The translations under genes and the position numbers were made by a program. The notes beneath the pieces are model-generated. The model was not told where the DNA came from. It did no database searches and saw nothing but the letters and a program-made list of their open reading frames with translations. From positions 1 to 9,513 of the forward strand of contig CAMDVP010000111.1 of assembly GCA_945877525.1 (NCBI GenBank): DNA of 9,513 nt, given 5' to 3'. This DNA comes from an uncultured Clostridia bacterium. GTDB taxonomy: Bacteria; Bacillota; Clostridia; Christensenellales; Aristaeellaceae. Below are positions 1-6,474 of the stretch, one piece after another. Positions within the stretch are counted from its first letter, which is position 1. Each line of letters starts with the position of its first letter.

Positions 1-506
1 TATCGCACGATTCGTATGGTTCGTCAGGGCGCGGGATTATTGAGCGGTTACGTTTCAACAGCATACTGGGAACCAAATGTGCGATTGGTTGCTCTTTCGC
101 CATGCATTCTCTTTTTCACATTTATAAATTACTGATCGTATCTGTGCACGAATATGCATAGAGAGCCGCGAAAATTTTCTCTTATAGGAAAATTTGGAGG
201 AAGTCAGCGAGCTACCTTTACTGTGACGGCGGAACGCGACGGTCTGAACTGCCAATGGAACACCTGTTGCGGGCGTACCTGGGAGCCGATGATCGGTGTG
301 ACGGAGGCGAACAAAGAGCCTTACGATCATCATTGCGCCTCCTTTGACCTCCGCCTTCGATGACATCGCTACTGGCGAAGCGTCGTCCTTTGCGATCCTA
401 TACTTCGCATCCTACATAAGCTTAGAAAAAGCATAGTTGATTGATCGGACGGCTCATCAGGCAGCGTCTGAAGCTGAGCAGGCCATGAGCCTGATGGGTA
501 CCCCGC
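1..506. other. Gene-poor region, nothing recognised
   Basis: No open frame here encodes a protein I recognise. Reading frame 1 of the plus strand enters the window open and stops at a TGA (133-135), then stays open from about 136 to a TGA at 361-363; neither stretch shows a known motif. On the minus strand an ORF could start at 333 (see separate entry). The part around 100-200 is clearly more AT-rich than the flanking genes. I see no tRNA, rRNA, known riboswitch core, RNase P, tmRNA or transposase signature. The right edge contains two overlapping inverted repeats next to the stop codon of the phosphoesterase gene. It could be degraded mobile DNA, an intergenic repeat or an unrecognised RNA. 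Confidence 0.5.
55..333 (-). CDS. Doubtful small ORF (92 aa) with good SD motif
   Basis: The only support is an AAAGGAGG motif (complement of 338-345) four bases upstream of two consecutive ATG codons (complement of 331-333 and 328-330). The predicted 92-residue product starts MMIVRLFVRLRH, is very basic (many Arg, Lys, His, Ser), has no membrane segment, and matches no family I know. Its composition looks more like an incidental reading of noncoding DNA than a real protein, and the spacing is short. It would stand downstream of and parallel to the metallophosphoesterase gene. Kept only because of the ribosome binding site. Confidence 0.12.
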   Translation of the reverse strand: MMIVRLFVRLRHTDHRLPGTPATGVPLAVQTVAFRRHSKGSSLTSSKFSYKRKFSRLSMHIRAQIRSVIYKCEKENAWRKSNQSHIWFPVCC

Positions 507-513
507 TCATGGC
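452..513. repeat. Two overlapping inverted repeats after phosphoesterase stop
   Basis: CATCAGGC (455-462) pairs with GCCTGATG (489-496), extendable outward with wobble pairs to about 11 bp. GCCATGAGC (482-490) also pairs with GCTCATGGC (505-513). The arms overlap at 489-490, so the two hairpins are mutually exclusive, and the second covers the TGA stop (507-509) of the minus-strand phosphoesterase gene. Neither is followed by a T-tract on the minus strand, so a classical intrinsic terminator is not supported. They may still end or protect the 3' end of that transcript. Confidence 0.3.
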
Positions 514-1742
514 ATTAACCCAAGGGTTAGTTCGCAGTGGCTGCGCGGTGATTCCTGTACTATGCTATCGATGTACTGTGCAAGGCGAACAGGCTGCTGC
601 TGCCAGCGCGCAAGCAGCTGCGCGTCCGGCGTGAAGGTATCCATACGCCCGGCGAAATACGCCGCGTTCAATGCCGCGAAGAAGTCGGCAAGCTGCTCGG
701 GACATTCATCCTGCGAAATGACAGATAGAGCCTGCCGGCGTGCGGTGGCTTTGAAGAATTCCTCGGAATAGGTAGAAAAGTCAAGTAGATTGGGATCATC
801 CAGATCCATGGCACTCGCCCATGCGGACACCTCGACCGGTTCCGTGTGATAGGATAAACCGCTCTCTGAAATGGTCAGCACGCCGTACTGATTGGGCGAA
901 ACCGCCAGAGAGGAGGTGGCAATGTCCCAAATTCCGGCGTTGGTCACATTCGTGTGCTGCATATGGATATGCCCGCTCAGGTTGCACAGGACAGGGTAAT
1001 CTGCGTAAAGCATGCGAAGTACGTTGGCATTGACGATATTGTAGCCTGAGGTAAGCAGATCGCTGTGGTTGATCAGATTCTGATGGCTGACGGCAATCAC
1101 GCGGCAGCCGTCGCGCTTGGCCTGCGTCAGCTGCACCCGAATCCAATCCACCGTCTGAGGCAATGCGGCCCCCGGAAGGTCTGCGGTGTTTACATCTACC
1201 ATCAGGATGCGCAGGCTATCCGTCATGCTGACGATATAGCTGAGTGACGCAGGATCCCGTGAAAGCGCGCCGTCATAGCCGAAGGACTGATAGATCGAAC
1301 GGAATTCCTCCGCCGTCACGCTGTCCACTCGCTCATAGCTTTCCGCTTCAAAGCGCACGGCATTGCGACTGTTCAGGTCGTGATTACCGGGAATCACCAG
1401 CACGGGGATTCCTGCTTCTTCAATGCGGGAGAGCTTGTCCGCCAGGGCTTCATGGCTGGCGCGTTCTCCGTTCAGGGATAGATCGCCGGAGAGAACAAGC
1501 ACGTCCGGTTGACGGTCGATCACTTGCGCTGCAAAGGCTTCGATCAGTTCCTCACTGTAAGCCATGACCTTGCCGTCGGCGCGGGTGATGCTCCGCTCAA
1601 AGCACGGGCCGTGATCGGTCAGCTCTGGCGCAAGGTAGTGCAGGTCGGTGGCTACAAAGAGTGTCACGGTGTCGACAGGTTCACCGAGCGCGGAGAGCGG
1701 CATGAGCAGCATCAGCGCCAGCAGCAGGAGGATGGCCTTCAT
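507..1742 (-). CDS. Secreted calcineurin-like metallophosphoesterase
   Basis: A 411-residue exported phosphoesterase of the calcineurin-like superfamily, which hydrolyses phosphomono- or diesters with two bound metal ions. All the metal-site motifs are visible in order: D33-x-H35 (ATDLHY), G86-D87 (LSGDLS), G119-N-H-D122 (PGNHD), H220 (AVSH) and G257-H-I-H260 (SGHIH). Residues 1-20 form a signal peptide with a leucine-rich core and an ALG|E-like cleavage site; there is no lipobox cysteine and no other membrane segment, so the enzyme should act outside the membrane. The ATG is fixed by AAAGGAG (complement of 1752-1758), nine bases upstream. The C-terminal ~100 residues after the catalytic domain are an extension with no motif I know. 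Family membership is firm; the substrate is unknown (extracellular nucleotides, phospholipids or wall phosphodiesters are all possible). It is transcribed alone, divergently from a small ORF. Confidence 0.93.
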   Translation of the reverse strand: MKAILLLLALMLLMPLSALGEPVDTVTLFVATDLHYLAPELTDHGPCFERSITRADGKVMAYSEELIEAFAAQVIDRQPDVLVLSGDLSLNGERASHEALADKLSRIEEAGIPVLVIPGNHDLNSRNAVRFEAESYERVDSVTAEEFRSIYQSFGYDGALSRDPASLSYIVSMTDSLRILMVDVNTADLPGAALPQTVDWIRVQLTQAKRDGCRVIAVSHQNLINHSDLLTSGYNIVNANVLRMLYADYPVLCNLSGHIHMQHTNVTNAGIWDIATSSLAVSPNQYGVLTISESGLSYHTEPVEVSAWASAMDLDDPNLLDFSTYSEEFFKATARRQALSVISQDECPEQLADFFAALNAAYFAGRMDTFTPDAQLLARWQQQPVRLAQYIDSIVQESPRSHCELTLGLMP

Positions 1743-1773
1743 GGATGTCAGCTCCTTTCGAGATTACGACTCT

Positions 1774-1802
1774 ATTATACAGCAAAAGAATACCCTGCGG
1801 AA
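1774..1802 (-). promoter_or_regulatory. Promoter of the phosphoesterase gene
   Basis: A perfect -10 TATAAT (complement of 1774-1779) lies 32 bases upstream of the phosphoesterase ATG, leaving a 5' leader of about 25 bases that just contains the ribosome binding site. At 17 bp spacing the -35 position holds TTCCGC, a poor match, so it may be weak or need an activator. Confidence 0.5.
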
Positions 1803-1820
1803 GTGCGTTTCACAGGATGA

Positions 1821-1849
1821 TTAACAGGATTTTCTATGTATGGTATAAC
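1821..1849 (+). promoter_or_regulatory. Strong sigma-A-type promoter with extended -10
   Basis: TTAACA (1821-1826), a 17-bp spacer, and TATAAC (1844-1849) preceded by TGG (1841-1843), which supplies the extended -10 TGn element. Each hexamer differs from consensus at one position. The expected start is near 1856, about 60 bases before the ATG at 1915. It is the best promoter match in the window, yet serves only a short ORF. Confidence 0.65.
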
Positions 1850-1900
1850 TCGCTCAAAGACAAATGAATCAGGCGGGATGCGCCGCCCGCCCGCAGGGAA

Positions 1901-1906
1901 GGGAGG
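1901..1906 (+). promoter_or_regulatory. Ribosome binding site that decides the 1915 start
   Basis: GGGAGG lies 8 bases upstream of the ATG at 1915 but only 2 bases upstream of an in-frame ATG at 1909, so translation should start at 1915 (MKRW) and not at 1909 (MGMKRW). Confidence 0.6.
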
Positions 1907-1914
1907 GAATGGGC

Positions 1915-2151
1915 ATGAAAAGGTGGCTTTGTTTGCTATTGGCGCTGTGCCTGCTGCCCGTGTGCGCCGTAGCGCAGGCACAGGATTTCCTGACTGTCAC
2001 GGTGGGGCATGTGCTGGTGCCCATGACGGCCCTTCCGGTGCCTGAAGGAAACCAATTTGAACGGACTCCGGCTGGTTCAATAGAAACGCTTCCTGCATTG
2101 CAAAATCCCTGCCCGGTCTGCTGCACACAGATCGGGCAGGGATTTCGATAA
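1915..2151 (+). CDS. Short signal-peptide ORF, probable truncated remnant of a secreted protein
   Basis: A 78-residue ORF starting MKRWLCLLLALC. Residues 1-22 are a textbook signal peptide (two basic residues, leucine core, AQA|Q cleavage site), followed by about 40 residues of ordinary-looking mature protein that I cannot assign. From residue 63 to the stop (TAA, 2149-2151) the frame reads straight through the perfect hairpin at 2103-2145 that lies behind ftsK, so the Cys-rich ending CPVCC is encoded by terminator DNA. This is best explained as the 5' end of a larger secreted-protein gene whose remainder was deleted, joining it to the ftsK 3' flank. It keeps a strong promoter and ribosome binding site, so it may still be expressed. 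A genuine small secreted peptide is the alternative. Tail-to-tail with ftsK, 8 bases apart. Confidence 0.55.
   Translation: MKRWLCLLLALCLLPVCAVAQAQDFLTVTVGHVLVPMTALPVPEGNQFERTPAGSIETLPALQNPCPVCCTQIGQGFR
2103..2145 (-). terminator. Hairpin terminator downstream of ftsK
   Basis: An 18-bp stem (2103-2120 with 2128-2145, one G-U pair) closes a 7-base loop, 14 bases after the ftsK stop. Read on the minus strand the stem ends in ATTT and continues T, giving a run of four T before GCAATG, so it is a plausible though T-poor intrinsic terminator for ftsK. On the plus strand no T-run follows beyond the stem itself. It also overlaps the 3' end of the convergent 78-codon ORF. Confidence 0.7.
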
Positions 2152-2159
2152 GGAACGGC

Positions 2160-5135
2160 TTATTCGTCCAGTTCGTTGTTTTCCTTCATGCGCTCGAATT
2201 CTTCCCGTGTGATCAGGCACATGCGGGGCTTTGCGCCGTCCTTGGCGGAAACGACGCCCCGCTTCTCCATTTCGTCCACCAGGCGGCCCGCCCGGGCATA
2301 GCCTACCTTCAGGCGGCGCTGCAGGAGGCTTGTGGACACCTGCCCGTCGTTTACGGCCATTTCAATGCACTGCTGCAGGAGCGAAGCGTCGCTGTTGGGG
2401 TCGTCGGGGGATTCCACCGTGTCCGCCGTGGGGAAGCTGCCGTCTGCTTCGCGCTGCAGGGCGTCCAGCTGTTCCATCACATTGGGGTCATAGTCGGCCT
2501 CGGAATGCTCGCGGATGAAGTCGGTTACGCGGTTCACCTCGCCGTCGGACATGAAGCAGCCCTGCACGCGGATGGGGGTAAATTCGCCGGTGGGCAGGTA
2601 GAGCATGTCGCCCCATCCCAGCAGCTGCTCCGCGCCTACCCGGTCGAGGATGGTGCGGCTGTCGATGAAGCTGGACACCTTGAAGGCAATGCGGCTGGGA
2701 ATGTTGGCCTTGATCAGGCCGGTGATTACGTCCACCGAGGGGCGCTGGGTGGCCACCACCAGATGGATGCCCGCCGCGCGGGCCAGCTGCGCCAGACGGC
2801 AAATGTGCTCCTCCACGTCGCGCTTGCAGGTCATCATCAGGTCGGCCAGCTCGTCGATAATGATGACGATGCGGGGCATGAACTCCTCGCCGTCCTCCAG
2901 CTTGGCGTTGTAGCCGTCGATGGCGCGCACACCCTTGAGCTCAAATTTCTTGTAGCGGTCCATCATCTCCGCTACCGCCCAGGCCAGCGCGCCGGAGGCC
3001 TTGTGCGGGTCGGACACCACGGGAATCAGCAGGTGGGGGATGCCGTTGTAGCACTGCAGCTCTACCACCTTGGGGTCCACCAGAATCAGCCGCACCTCCC
3101 GGGGGGAGCAGCGGTAGAGCAGGGAGTTGATCATGGTGTTGATGCACACCGACTTGCCGGAGCCCGTGGCGCCGGCGATGAGCAGGTGGGGCATGCGGGC
3201 CAGGTCGCACACGATGGGCGTGCCAGCGATATCCTTGCCCAGTGCCACCACCAGCGGGGATTTGGCCTCACGCATGGGCTGGCTTTCCAGAACCTCGCGG
3301 AGGGTGACGGTGGACACCTTCCGGTTGGGCACCTCCACGCCCACCAGCGCCTTGCCGGGAATGGGCGCCTCGATGCGGACGGACTTGACCTCCATGTTCA
3401 TGGCGATGTTCTTGCCCAGGTCAGTGACCTTGGTGACCTTGATGCCCGCGGCCAGCTCCAACTCAAACCGGGAGATGGCCGGGCCGTGGGTCACATGACG
3501 CACCTTGGCGGGCACCTTGAAGGACTGCAGCGTCTCTTCCAGGCGCTGGGAGCGCATAGCGTCCTCCTCCTCGCTGATGCCGGCCTGAGGCTCGGGCAGC
3601 TTGAGCAGGTTCATGCCGGGGTAAACATAGGGCGGGGGAAGCTCCATTTCCACCTGCTCGCCCTGGGGCGGATTCTTGCGGGGCGGCAGCTTCAGGTCGG
3701 GCTTCCAGCCGTCCTTGGGCGGCTCCTGCTGCAGCCGGGGCGCGGGAACGGCCGGCGCGGGCGGGGCTGGAGCATCCTCCCAGGGCGGCGTTTGCGACCA
3801 GGAGGGCAGGGGCTGCTGTTTTGTCTTTTCTGCCTTGCGGGCGGGGCGGGGAGCATATTCCTCCGGCGCGTCGCCTACGCGCCAGGTGGCGGCGGGGGCG
3901 GAGGGCGCGTCCTCCCAATCCCCATCCATGTGCTGTGCGGTATGGACGGGGCGGGAGACGGGGTGCTCCTGGGGGACGGGCTCCTCAGGCCAGCGCTGCG
4001 GCTCCGTCTGTTCGGGAGACGGCTGCGGCACGTCCGCAGGCTGGGGCGCTTCCGCCTTCCTGCCGCCAAAGATGCGTGACTTGCGCGGTGCAGCCTCCGC
4101 CGTGTCGGGCTGGACGCCGGGTTCCGGGGCGGGCTTCTTCCGGCCGAAAATCTTCGACTTGCGCTCTGCCTCCTCCGGGGGCACCTGATAAGCGGGAGGG
4201 AAGGCGCTCTGCTCCGCCGAGGGCGCCTGGAAGCCTACGGGGCCGGCGCTGGTCGCGACGGGCTGACGCGGCGCAGGAGCGGCCTGCCGCATCTGACGCT
4301 GCTGCTGCAGGGGAAGCTGCTGCACAGGCTGGGTGGAAACGGCGGGCTGGGTATACGCGCCCTGAGGCACATAGTCCTCCCATCCCCCGGCGCCTGGCTG
4401 GGGCGCGCTCTGCTGGGCCCAGGCCATGGCGGCCTGCTCCTGCTGGCGGCGCTGCCATTCCAGCTCCTGGGCGCGCAGGCTCTGCTGCTCCTGTGCCTGC
4501 TGGGCGCGGCGCTCGTCCTGACGGGCATGCATACGGCTAAACAGCTTTTTGAAATCCAGGCGGATCAGCAGCAGGAAGGTGCCCGCTGCCATCAGACAGG
4601 TAACGATGGCGGCAGGCAGCACGCCCATAACCTGCCATAGCGGCCAGGCCAGCAGCATGCCCAGCAGTCCGCCGCTCATGTGGCGGTCTGCGCCCAGCAC
4701 ATAGGCCCGGGCCAGGAACAGATCGAACGCGCCGGGGTTCCCGGAGCCACCCTGGTTGAGAGTATAGAAGTACTGCATCAGCGGCACAGCGGGGCTGCCG
4801 CTGTAAGAAAACAGGTTGGCCGCCGTGAGCACCAATAGCAGCAGCAGGGCGAACAGCAGAAGCGGCCGCAGGCGGGGCTTGCGCTGAATGGAGATAATCA
4901 GCAGTACGCCGCCCCAAACGGGCAGCACGGGCAAAAGGAATGCCAGGCCGCCAGCCAGCCCGTAACAAATCTGACGAAGCCCGGCAAACACATCCCCCGC
5001 CATGGAAAGCGCCACTGCCAGGAAAATCATCACGCCAAGGGCAATCAGGAGCAGGCCGCCCACCATGCGCACCAGCATGGCGTCCGCCGAATAGGTTCGG
5101 GCCCGTTTTGCCGCCTTGTTTTTGTTCTGCGCCAT
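2160..5135 (-). CDS. ftsK: DNA translocase FtsK/SpoIIIE
   Basis: Membrane-anchored hexameric motor that pumps chromosomal DNA through the division or sporulation septum. The 991-residue protein shows the full family layout. Residues 24-190 contain about four membrane segments (roughly 24-45, 57-83, 90-110, 153-190). Residues ~200-505 form a long linker rich in Pro, Gln and Ala. The motor spans about 510-890, with Walker A GATGSGKS (655-662, K661) and Walker B IVIIIDE (756-762, D761/E762). A C-terminal winged-helix gamma domain (about 912-980, containing GYARAGRLVDEMEKRG) reads orienting DNA sequences. AGGAGG (complement of 5142-5147) six bases upstream fixes the ATG. It is longer than B. subtilis SpoIIIE mainly through the linker, which carries repeated short motifs. 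It is second in a two-gene unit behind a secreted protein gene, 24 bases away. Sequence alone does not decide between a vegetative FtsK and a sporulation SpoIIIE role. Confidence 0.97.
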   Translation of the reverse strand: MAQNKNKAAKRARTYSADAMLVRMVGGLLLIALGVMIFLAVALSMAGDVFAGLRQICYGLAGGLAFLLPVLPVWGGVLLIISIQRKPRLRPLLLFALLLLLVLTAANLFSYSGSPAVPLMQYFYTLNQGGSGNPGAFDLFLARAYVLGADRHMSGGLLGMLLAWPLWQVMGVLPAAIVTCLMAAGTFLLLIRLDFKKLFSRMHARQDERRAQQAQEQQSLRAQELEWQRRQQEQAAMAWAQQSAPQPGAGGWEDYVPQGAYTQPAVSTQPVQQLPLQQQRQMRQAAPAPRQPVATSAGPVGFQAPSAEQSAFPPAYQVPPEEAERKSKIFGRKKPAPEPGVQPDTAEAAPRKSRIFGGRKAEAPQPADVPQPSPEQTEPQRWPEEPVPQEHPVSRPVHTAQHMDGDWEDAPSAPAATWRVGDAPEEYAPRPARKAEKTKQQPLPSWSQTPPWEDAPAPPAPAVPAPRLQQEPPKDGWKPDLKLPPRKNPPQGEQVEMELPPPYVYPGMNLLKLPEPQAGISEEEDAMRSQRLEETLQSFKVPAKVRHVTHGPAISRFELELAAGIKVTKVTDLGKNIAMNMEVKSVRIEAPIPGKALVGVEVPNRKVSTVTLREVLESQPMREAKSPLVVALGKDIAGTPIVCDLARMPHLLIAGATGSGKSVCINTMINSLLYRCSPREVRLILVDPKVVELQCYNGIPHLLIPVVSDPHKASGALAWAVAEMMDRYKKFELKGVRAIDGYNAKLEDGEEFMPRIVIIIDELADLMMTCKRDVEEHICRLAQLARAAGIHLVVATQRPSVDVITGLIKANIPSRIAFKVSSFIDSRTILDRVGAEQLLGWGDMLYLPTGEFTPIRVQGCFMSDGEVNRVTDFIREHSEADYDPNVMEQLDALQREADGSFPTADTVESPDDPNSDASLLQQCIEMAVNDGQVSTSLLQRRLKVGYARAGRLVDEMEKRGVVSAKDGAKPRMCLITREEFERMKENNELDE

Positions 5136-5159
5136 GATGCTCCTCCTGCGTTTTTGAAT

Positions 5160-6314
5160 TTATCTTGTCAGAATGATGCTGGTCAGCACGCCCTCCTCAT
5201 CCGCGTGAAGGCGTAGACGAACGTCGCCCAGCTGATAATAGTCGCTGGTGCCGGGCACCATGCGGTAGCTGTCGGCCCGTTCTGCGTCCAGGGTAACGGT
5301 GGCGTCGGGTTCGCCCAACAGGGAAAGCCAGGCTTCCCGCCGGGTTTCTCCGGTGCAAAGGCCGAACAGGTCAAGCCGGTCGCTGCGGATGCCCTGCACC
5401 ACGCTTTCCTCCCATTTGGAGGAAAGCCGATCGCTGAGCAGGTATGCGTCCCGGAAGGCGCCATCCTGCAACTGGAACAGCCTCCCGTCCTCGTACAGGT
5501 CGGGGTCGATCAGCAGCCCGTATCTGTCGATGCAGGTCTGCACCTTTTCTCCCAGCACGGCGGGAATACCGGGTAACGAACCATCCGCCACCGCCTGGCG
5601 GATGCGTTCCGGACTTTCCCCGTCCAGGGCGATCATGCGCAGCGCGCCCACGCGTCCGGGCAGGCCCTCTGCAGAGGCATCCAGCCATGGCCGCAGCCGG
5701 CTCCAGCGGATGTGCACCGTACCGGCCCTGTCCCCCAGGGTGCACAGCTGGTCGATGCCATAGTACAGCGTCAGCCCGGAATCGGACAGGCCGAAGCCCT
5801 CCGGCAGGGGAACAAGCTGATTGTTGCGCAGGTGGGCGCTCAGGGCAGGGGCCAGCTCCCATTCCAGCTCGTCGCACAGCCAGGCCCGGGCAGCCTGCGC
5901 ATCGGTGAACAGATCGTCCAGGGCAATGGCTTGCCCGGTGCGCAGATCGATATTGACCGTGCGCCACTGGTGGGTGGTTCGCTCGTCGGCAACGGGCCCG
6001 GACACCTCCATCACCACGCTGAGCACATCCTCTGCAAGGAAGGCGATGTAGTCCGCCCGAAGGGGCGTGGGGTTTTGCATGGTCAGCGCCAGACGGGTGA
6101 GCAGACCCTGGGCGTCCAGGGCCTGAAGCAGCGCGTCGTTGACGGTCTGAAGCAGCGCCTCGTCCGTCATGCCCTCTACCTGAGGATAGTACACCCATCC
6201 CTCTCCCAGCGCAAGCCCCTGGCGGGTCAGGCTGGGGGCGGCGGCTTCCTCCTCCGCCAGGGCGGGGGTGAGGGACAGCGCCAGAATCAAAAGACAAATC
6301 AGCCATTTCTTCAT
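5160..6314 (-). CDS. Secreted DUF4163/DUF3298-type (RsiV/PdaC-like) protein
   Basis: A 384-residue exported protein. Residues 1-20 form a signal peptide ending ALA|E; no lipobox or later membrane segment is seen. Around 40-60 it has the YYPQVEG...LLQTVNDAL pattern and at 118-136 the TVNIDLRTGQAIALDDLF pattern typical of DUF4163/DUF3298 proteins, the extracellular domain of the anti-sigma factor RsiV (lysozyme binding) and of PdaC-like deacetylases. The LTLYYGIDQL...VHIRWSRLRPWL segment (181-211) fits the end of DUF3298. The C-terminal part (about 319-384, with LLGEPDATV and a final LTSIILTR strand) resembles a small DUF4309/SmpA-like unit; this is tentative. No deacetylase domain and no anti-sigma N-terminus is present, so neither function can be assigned. 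GGAGG (complement of 6323-6327) lies 8 bases before the chosen ATG but only 2 before the in-frame ATG at 6320, so the start MKKW is preferred. First gene of a unit with ftsK. Confidence 0.8.
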   Translation of the reverse strand: MKKWLICLLILALSLTPALAEEEAAAPSLTRQGLALGEGWVYYPQVEGMTDEALLQTVNDALLQALDAQGLLTRLALTMQNPTPLRADYIAFLAEDVLSVVMEVSGPVADERTTHQWRTVNIDLRTGQAIALDDLFTDAQAARAWLCDELEWELAPALSAHLRNNQLVPLPEGFGLSDSGLTLYYGIDQLCTLGDRAGTVHIRWSRLRPWLDASAEGLPGRVGALRMIALDGESPERIRQAVADGSLPGIPAVLGEKVQTCIDRYGLLIDPDLYEDGRLFQLQDGAFRDAYLLSDRLSSKWEESVVQGIRSDRLDLFGLCTGETRREAWLSLLGEPDATVTLDAERADSYRMVPGTSDYYQLGDVRLRLHADEEGVLTSIILTR

Positions 6315-6322
6315 GCTCATGT

Positions 6323-6327
6323 CCTCC
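6323..6327 (-). promoter_or_regulatory. Ribosome binding site that decides the 6314 start
   Basis: GGAGG (minus strand) is 8 bases from the ATG at 6314 and 2 bases from the in-frame ATG at 6320; the 8-base spacing is the workable one, trimming two residues from the longest reading. Confidence 0.6.
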
Positions 6328-6337
6328 GGGGAAAATT

Positions 6338-6366
6338 ATTGTACATCATTTAACGGTTCTGCGCAA
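6338..6366 (-). promoter_or_regulatory. Promoter of the secreted protein-ftsK unit
   Basis: On the minus strand TTGCGC (complement of 6361-6366), a 17-bp spacer and TACAAT (complement of 6338-6343) sit 24 bases upstream of the ATG at 6314. The -10 matches at five of six positions, the -35 at three. It should drive both the secreted protein gene and ftsK. Confidence 0.5.
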
Positions 6367-6413
6367 GTTTTCCCTGCATGAAGGGAGAGGGAAGCCGTTT
6401 TGCAAAAAAAGCC

Positions 6414-6442
6414 TTTGCACCCGGCAGATTTTGATGTATCAT
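6414..6442 (+). promoter_or_regulatory. Promoter of the YkgJ-like/methyltransferase operon
   Basis: TTTGCA (6414-6419), 17-bp spacer, TATCAT (6437-6442), giving a start near 6449 and a leader of about 26 bases before the ATG at 6475, just enough for the AAGGAG at 6461-6466. The -10 matches consensus at five of six positions, the -35 at four. Confidence 0.5.
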
Positions 6443-6474
6443 GGAGAAAAGGCCTGCCGAAAGGAGAATCCGCC

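Noticed and set aside
1..60. Possible 3' end of a group II intron (a CGCACG...GGTTCG stretch resembling the 3' strand of domain V)
   Set aside because: The 5' strand lies outside the window, the spacing has extra bases, and no intron-encoded reverse transcriptase is present; too little to support.
190..363. GTG-started ORF at 223 behind GGAGG (196-200)
   Set aside because: The SD-to-start distance is 22 bases, too far, and the ORF's product (WNTCC...) matches nothing known.
516..529. TAACCC/GGGTTA palindrome
   Set aside because: The 2-base gap cannot form a loop, and it lies within the coding end of the phosphoesterase gene; probably chance.
2505..4079. 524-codon open frame on the plus strand, antisense to ftsK
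   Set aside because: His-, Gly- and Leu-rich translation typical of the complement of a GC-rich gene; no motif or start context, and the other strand encodes an unmistakable FtsK.
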